This document shows positions 7,301 to 9,833 of a stretch of 9,833 nt of DNA, in pieces. This stretch comes from JAGNNV01 sp039932395 (lineage in GTDB: Bacteria; Acidobacteriota; Vicinamibacteria; Fen-336; JAGNNV01), in assembly GCA_039932395.1 (NCBI GenBank), contig JBDTQB010000161.1:1-9833 (forward strand). Reading direction: 5' to 3'. The position numbers and the translations under genes were made by a program. The first letter of the stretch is position 1. Every line of letters begins with the position of its first letter. The notes below the pieces were generated by a model. The model was not told the origin of the DNA. It was given only the letters and a program-made list of their open reading frames with translations, and ran no database searches.

Positions 7301-9289
7301 GTTCTTGCGTGGATCGCCGGAGCTACGCCCCGTCGGGTCTTGGGTAACCCAAAGCGGGTTGTCGGCGGCGCAAATGAAATCCTCTACGAAGCACGTCCAT
7401 GGGTGATGGCTGAGTCGACTCTTGCTGCGCCCGGCTTGATCGGCCCCCCGCCGCAAGCTGCGACCAACAATTTCAAGCTCGCGGAATATATTCTTTACCG
7501 GGATGGCGCCCGCAAGGGGACGGGATCTGGAGATCCCTGCCCACCCACGGATGATCCAGTTCCAAACGGATGCTTCTCAGTAAATGGCGTCAACAGCGGG
7601 TTCGGCCTTCGAAATCCGGACGTAGACGGCAGCGCCCTGCTTCCAGCGCTCACTGCGACGAATGATGTTTCTCTGAAGCCGATGATGAGCGTGGTATATC
7701 ACGCGACTAACGCAGGCCTTCACGCGTTCCGCGCCGGCCCGTGTCCGGCCGGCGCCTACTCATCGCGAGGCAACAGTCTGTCTTTGGGCTGCAAGTCTGG
7801 AACGGTTGAGAGCGGCGGGGAGGAACTCTGGGCCTTCGTACCCTTCGACCAGCTGGGCAAGCTGCCTTTGCTGCTGACGCCACAGAAGAATGACGCCAAC
7901 AAGGTCTACATGCTGGCGGCTCCCGTTCGTTTCTCTGATGTCTTCATCGACGGTTCCTGGACCAAGGGTCTGGGCACGTCGCCCAGCAAGACGGTCACCG
8001 CAACGGGTGTCTGGAGAACCATGGCGTTCTTTGGTCGTGGCATTGGCGGCAAGGCCTATACGGGCATGGACGTTACGGTCTCGGGCACGGTGGGAACTCA
8101 CAGCCTCGACACCGCCTTGCCGATCGTGGTGTGGAGCCGTGGCAATCCGGATCTCTACGACGCCACGAACTTCGCGAAAATGGGTTACACGTGGTCTGTG
8201 CCGTCGGTGGGTCGCGTCGACCCGGCGGATTTCGCAGGGAATGATCACATGCTGTTCGTAGGATCGGGTTACTCCTCGGTTGCAGCGGAAGGCCAGACGT
8301 TCTTCGCGATCTCCCCTCGAAATGGAGATATTGTCAAAGCCTTCACCGTAGCTTCAGGCACTCAGTCTGCTGCCGCGCCGTTCCGAAATAGCCTTGTGGC
8401 GTCGCCCAGTCTGCATTCTGAGAACGCTGATGGCACCGGACCGCTCGACTACTCCTTCACCGCGAACTACGCGGAAACCCTCGTGAAGGCGGTCTATTTC
8501 CCTGACCTTCACGGTCGGGTCTGGAAATACTCAACCGCCGCACCCACGAGCCCCCCCGTGATCATGGCGGATGCGCGAGCCGCGGATGGCGTCGACCAGC
8601 CCTTTGCGAATTCGGTGGCCTTGCTCAAGTTCTACCCGACGCCAGCCGCGAGCCCCGCTCCTCCGGCGCCCGTGCACGTCTTCGTCGAATCAGGTAATGA
8701 TCATCGTATCCCGCTGAGGACATCGGGGACCCCGTTCCGGTTGTATGGATATCGCGATGAGGGTTCTTACACGATCGCTCCGTATCTCGTTCGGAACCTC
8801 GGTCTCAAGTTTCGCGGTCAGTCTCAGCCTGCCACCGCGTTTGCCCGGGATCCCAGAGACACCAGTGGGACCAACCCTGTCTTCCCAGTTGTGTTCTTCA
8901 GCGGCAACGAGTTCTCGACTTCCTACGCCGGATGCATTTCTCAGTTCAACGGCGTTCTCTTCGCTTTAAACGCAGCAACGAATTCCGCGGCGTATGACCT
9001 CAGTTCGTCGACGCTGAACTCCGATGACGAGTTCGTCACGCTGAATGGGAACCGTATCAACGACGAGCACGTCACGACCGGCGGTCAGTTGGTGCTCGAT
9101 TTGGGATTGGGCCAGGGCGCGCCTCCCACTCCACCGGACTCACCGGATATTGGCTACGTCAGCGGCGTCGGCGACAGCGCAAGTGCGGTCTACACCGGTG
9201 GCGATGCGGCGAACCCCGCGCACGCCAACTTCCGGACAACCGCTGTTCCGTACCGGTTGGGCACGTCGTCCTGCCGGGCTAATCAGTAG
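4364..9289 (+). CDS. pilY1: PilY1-like pilus tip adhesin/mechanosensor with split vWA domain
   Basis: A 1641-aa exported protein, well above the roughly 1160 aa of Pseudomonas PilY1. Residues 1-40: signal peptide with core WVLMLSGIVLGVIATG. vWA domain: MIDAS DSSGSM at 65-70 (Asp65, Ser67, Ser69), strand FALGRYKG from 109, then an insertion of about 420 residues. The domain resumes at TPIADSLTALYTEFYNIW (from 549) and VTDGDDTC (Asp591). The insertion holds two related domains (about 153-270 and 273-370) and a segment with four cysteines. A Pro-rich linker lies near 762-777. The PilC/PilY1 C-terminal beta-propeller runs from about 1107 (VVYHATNAGLHAF, ELWAFVPFDQLGKL) to near the end, including VPSVGRVDPADFAGNDHMLFVG and FPDLHGRVWKY. 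AAGGAA (4353-4358) precedes the ATG by 5 nt. In the family, PilY1 sits on the minor-pilin complex, promotes extension and mediates adhesion and surface sensing. Last gene of the operon. Confidence 0.92.
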   Translation: MNALEFKNYFRSRTSRWVLMLSGIVLGVIATGDRPVFGIPTGEQGIDPLDVLSTKVRPNVYIVLDSSGSMDEAVDSNGSFNDDEPNSKLAQAKAVVNQIVADNQTIASFALGRYKGAVTTMPTTKRFVYSTDDVESTGILSTSALFDLRQFKLTANDTITFTENGTLRVSPAVAGGASPIGDYNTGWDLAIATQNALNGTAGKTNTYKVTFIDGPGGTDARFAITTTNANPANTIIKGSSIVAELRQALGLPTGDTPLAITLTAPSNAGTINLAAADAFTFTENGTTRNATLAAGNYSSVALLVTAFQNALNAAPGKTNTYRVTLISSKLVVDTTNATPVPFVINGASFTAAVRTATGMGSGNVSSVSAAMVEPSGTAVAKTAYRDSTTTYNDGPRQGRTGAPTNVRWAYADKFFTDATLQIDSATGTPCAVIPFATPSLTSASLIVQPMTTCDPAGSPVTTGTPFTFKFNGAQWSNSAAACQGLDPLVGMGACSNDMQIGTIGPYLAPTIAIAGGAIAGYTDNFLGTITFTTNSSVPEQVGIRTNSATPIADSLTALYTEFYNIWNNASTGVKLQPVGKRQKSFVIFVTDGDDTCERATGTAGEKPTDSGFAATAFSGSNLDAHALRAAYSAQELYNGTSISTGGTWPPSGARDPESKVTTFVILFGVGAQASRGNYIAYGGTGMVRPTTGAGFATRWSAVPTAAQIAACTTCKPAYTAATAASLASALQGAINLTQDGEFSDQQSITETVYEYVAIAAPAPPAVPPTPTPAIMPLQDPINPLGRYSRTLPILLQSTFVMPNFQGHLKAFRNSGGTGSLVWDAGQKIEDRVVNGVTGTDGMGTSEWTFAQLRGDGTLANTRTSTAKIKRRVFSTRMNGKLTSSEYTPQTLVDQSVSLAGPSGGFERVALWPPSTAVSPADAADSPGILDTVLGISSAASVAAVQLIVPDACKAATAGSCFTGTAAVKLARAQREAREIVLAWIAGATPRRVLGNPKRVVGGANEILYEARPWVMAESTLAAPGLIGPPPQAATNNFKLAEYILYRDGARKGTGSGDPCPPTDDPVPNGCFSVNGVNSGFGLRNPDVDGSALLPALTATNDVSLKPMMSVVYHATNAGLHAFRAGPCPAGAYSSRGNSLSLGCKSGTVESGGEELWAFVPFDQLGKLPLLLTPQKNDANKVYMLAAPVRFSDVFIDGSWTKGLGTSPSKTVTATGVWRTMAFFGRGIGGKAYTGMDVTVSGTVGTHSLDTALPIVVWSRGNPDLYDATNFAKMGYTWSVPSVGRVDPADFAGNDHMLFVGSGYSSVAAEGQTFFAISPRNGDIVKAFTVASGTQSAAAPFRNSLVASPSLHSENADGTGPLDYSFTANYAETLVKAVYFPDLHGRVWKYSTAAPTSPPVIMADARAADGVDQPFANSVALLKFYPTPAASPAPPAPVHVFVESGNDHRIPLRTSGTPFRLYGYRDEGSYTIAPYLVRNLGLKFRGQSQPATAFARDPRDTSGTNPVFPVVFFSGNEFSTSYAGCISQFNGVLFALNAATNSAAYDLSSSTLNSDDEFVTLNGNRINDEHVTTGGQLVLDLGLGQGAPPTPPDSPDIGYVSGVGDSASAVYTGGDAANPAHANFRTTAVPYRLGTSSCRANQ
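4820..5471 (+). repeat. Two diverged tandem domain copies inside PilY1
   Basis: Copy 1 starts at nt 4820 (LTANDTITFTENGT, residue 153) and copy 2 at nt 5180 (LAAADAFTFTENGT, residue 273), exactly 360 nt apart. Later landmarks align too: QNALNGTAGKTNTYKVT with QNALNAAPGKTNTYRVT (342 nt apart), and ITTTNANP with VDTTNATP, then IIKGSS with VINGAS, then LRQALGLPTGD with VRTATGMGSGN. Copy 1 has about six extra residues in the first half (the GASPIG region) and a few more after the VTFI strand. DNA identity is high only in short blocks, so the duplication is old and selected at the protein level. Each copy looks like a small beta-sandwich with one helix. Confidence 0.88.
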
Positions 9290-9304
9290 CTGATAAATGC
9301 TCGA

Positions 9305-9348
9305 CTCCCAGGCCAACGGTGGTTCGTCAACCGCCCAAGGCTTGGGAG
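9305..9348 (+). terminator. Strong 44-nt hairpin after pilY1
   Basis: CTCCCAGGCC (9305-9314) pairs with GGCTTGGGAG (9339-9348) over 10 bp with one G-U pair. A symmetric 3x3 internal loop follows, then GGTGGTT (9318-9324) pairs with AACCGCC (9329-9335) with one G-U, closed by the loop CGTC. It begins 16 nt after the pilY1 stop. No T-run follows, so it is not a classical intrinsic terminator; it may act as a 3' mRNA stabiliser, a U-less terminator or part of the leader of the next gene. Confidence 0.5.
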
Positions 9349-9371
9349 CGGTGCAGCGCTGGAATCTCAAC

Positions 9372-9393
9372 CACCCCCTTTCCAAAAGGGGTG
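9372..9393 (+). terminator. Weak terminator-like hairpin
   Basis: CACCCC (9372-9377) pairs with GGGGTG (9388-9393), with an inner TTT/AAA extension (9379-9381 with 9385-9387), one bulged C and a 3-nt loop, followed by TTTC. The U-tract is short. Together with the hairpin at 9305-9348 it is the best candidate for the end of the pilus operon. Confidence 0.35.
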
Positions 9394-9418
9394 TTTCGGG
9401 ATTACTCTTCGAGTCGAC

Positions 9419-9833
9419 ATGAAGGCTAATTTCCGGACGTGCCCCCAGTGCTCGACAAGGAACCGGCTCGACAAAGAGTTCTGCGTCAAATGCGGCGAGC
9501 CGCTTGAGGGAGTAAAGGCCGGCGACGGCACGGCTTCCAAGAAGGGGAAGCCCGGTTTCTTCGTCACCTCGGAGGACGAGGGACAAAGCCCCATGGTGCC
9601 TCTGGTCTTCGTCATCCTGACGTTGGGGGTGGTCTTCGCGGGCTGGCGTTATGTGAGCCAGACCCCCGGGCCAGACCTCCCAACACCGGTGGCGAAAGTC
9701 GTCACTACGCCTCTTCCCGTGACGACCCCTAATCCGGGAGACCCAGGTGCGGCCGACTATCTGGCCGGCATGGATGCGCTCAGAGCCACCGACTTTCCGA
9801 AAGCGCTGAGGCTCCTGCGACAAGCCGTCGCCG
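9419..9833 (+). CDS. Zinc-ribbon, single-TM protein with probable TPR start (3' end outside window)
   Basis: An ATG at 9419 opens a frame without a stop to the right edge (138 codons). Residues 8-25 form a zinc-ribbon pair, Cys8-x2-Cys11 and Cys22-x2-Cys25 (CPQC and CVKCGEP). A Lys/Gly linker follows, then a TM helix at about 59-79 (MVPLVFVILTLGVVFAGW), a Pro/Thr-rich spacer at 82-109, and from about 111 the segment AADYLAGMDALRATDFPKAL, which looks like the first TPR helix pair. This is the general plan of bacterial membrane-anchored zinc-ribbon/TPR proteins of unknown role. The ribosome site is weak (GAG at 9411-9413), and no upstream in-frame ATG or GTG was found. It lies 129 nt after pilY1 behind two hairpins, so it is probably a separate unit; a link to pili is not shown. 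Confidence 0.82.
   Translation, partial: MKANFRTCPQCSTRNRLDKEFCVKCGEPLEGVKAGDGTASKKGKPGFFVTSEDEGQSPMVPLVFVILTLGVVFAGWRYVSQTPGPDLPTPVAKVVTTPLPVTTPNPGDPGAADYLAGMDALRATDFPKALRLLRQAVA

Noticed and set aside
6818..7456. 212-codon open frame on the - strand
   Set aside because: Shadow of pilY1 in GC-rich DNA; composition is that of an antisense frame with no recognisable domain.
9283..9296. Short inverted repeat ATCAG-TAG-CTGAT around the pilY1 stop
   Set aside because: Only 5 bp with a 3-nt loop; expected by chance.
9140..9823. 227-codon open frame on the - strand
   Set aside because: It is antisense to the end of pilY1 and to the zinc-ribbon gene, both of which show recognisable protein features; no motif or start context supports it.

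Overview
The window reads as one strand of a GC-rich (roughly 60%) Gram-negative genome with type IVa pili. Everything supported is on the + strand. The taxon cannot be fixed from the sequence alone. The mix of an NtrB-like kinase, a complete minor-pilin/PilY1 cluster and a zinc-ribbon/TPR membrane protein would suit Myxococcota, another former deltaproteobacterium or Acidobacteriota; that is inference.

Layout. (1) 1-920: the 3' part of a membrane-bound sensor histidine kinase whose gene begins outside the window. (2) 921-1086: the longest non-coding interval. It holds an 8-bp inverted repeat (963-993) and a near-consensus sigma-54 promoter (1046-1061), whose predicted transcription start falls just before the best prepilin start codon. 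(3) 1087-9289: a tight five-gene operon for the pilus tip and initiation complex: FimT/FimU(GspH)-like, PilV-like, PilW-like and PilX-like minor pilins, then a 1641-residue PilY1-like protein. Gaps between these genes are 9, 20, 47 and 15 nt. (4) 9290-9418: a gap with a strong 44-nt hairpin and a second terminator-like hairpin. (5) 9419-right edge: the 5' part of a gene for a CxxC/CxxC zinc-ribbon, single-TM protein with a probable TPR start.

How the parts work together. In type IVa pili the four prepilins are processed by PilD after the Gly at the -1 position. They form a short complex under PilY1 that primes pilus assembly and displays PilY1 at the tip for adhesion and surface sensing. The N-terminal signatures G|FSLIE, G|FTLME, G|FSLLE and G|FALIL are all visible. 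The arrangement kinase - dyad - sigma-54 promoter - pilin operon suggests control by an NtrC-family activator, analogous to PilS/PilR; the activator itself is not in the window.

The most unusual feature is in PilY1. Its von Willebrand A domain is split: the MIDAS DxSxS motif is at residues 65-69 and the TDG motif at 590-592. The intervening block of about 420 residues contains two diverged tandem copies of a beta-rich domain of about 100-118 residues, starting exactly 360 nt apart. This looks like a lineage-specific tip module. I found no CRISPR array, tRNA, rRNA, insertion sequence or phage gene.
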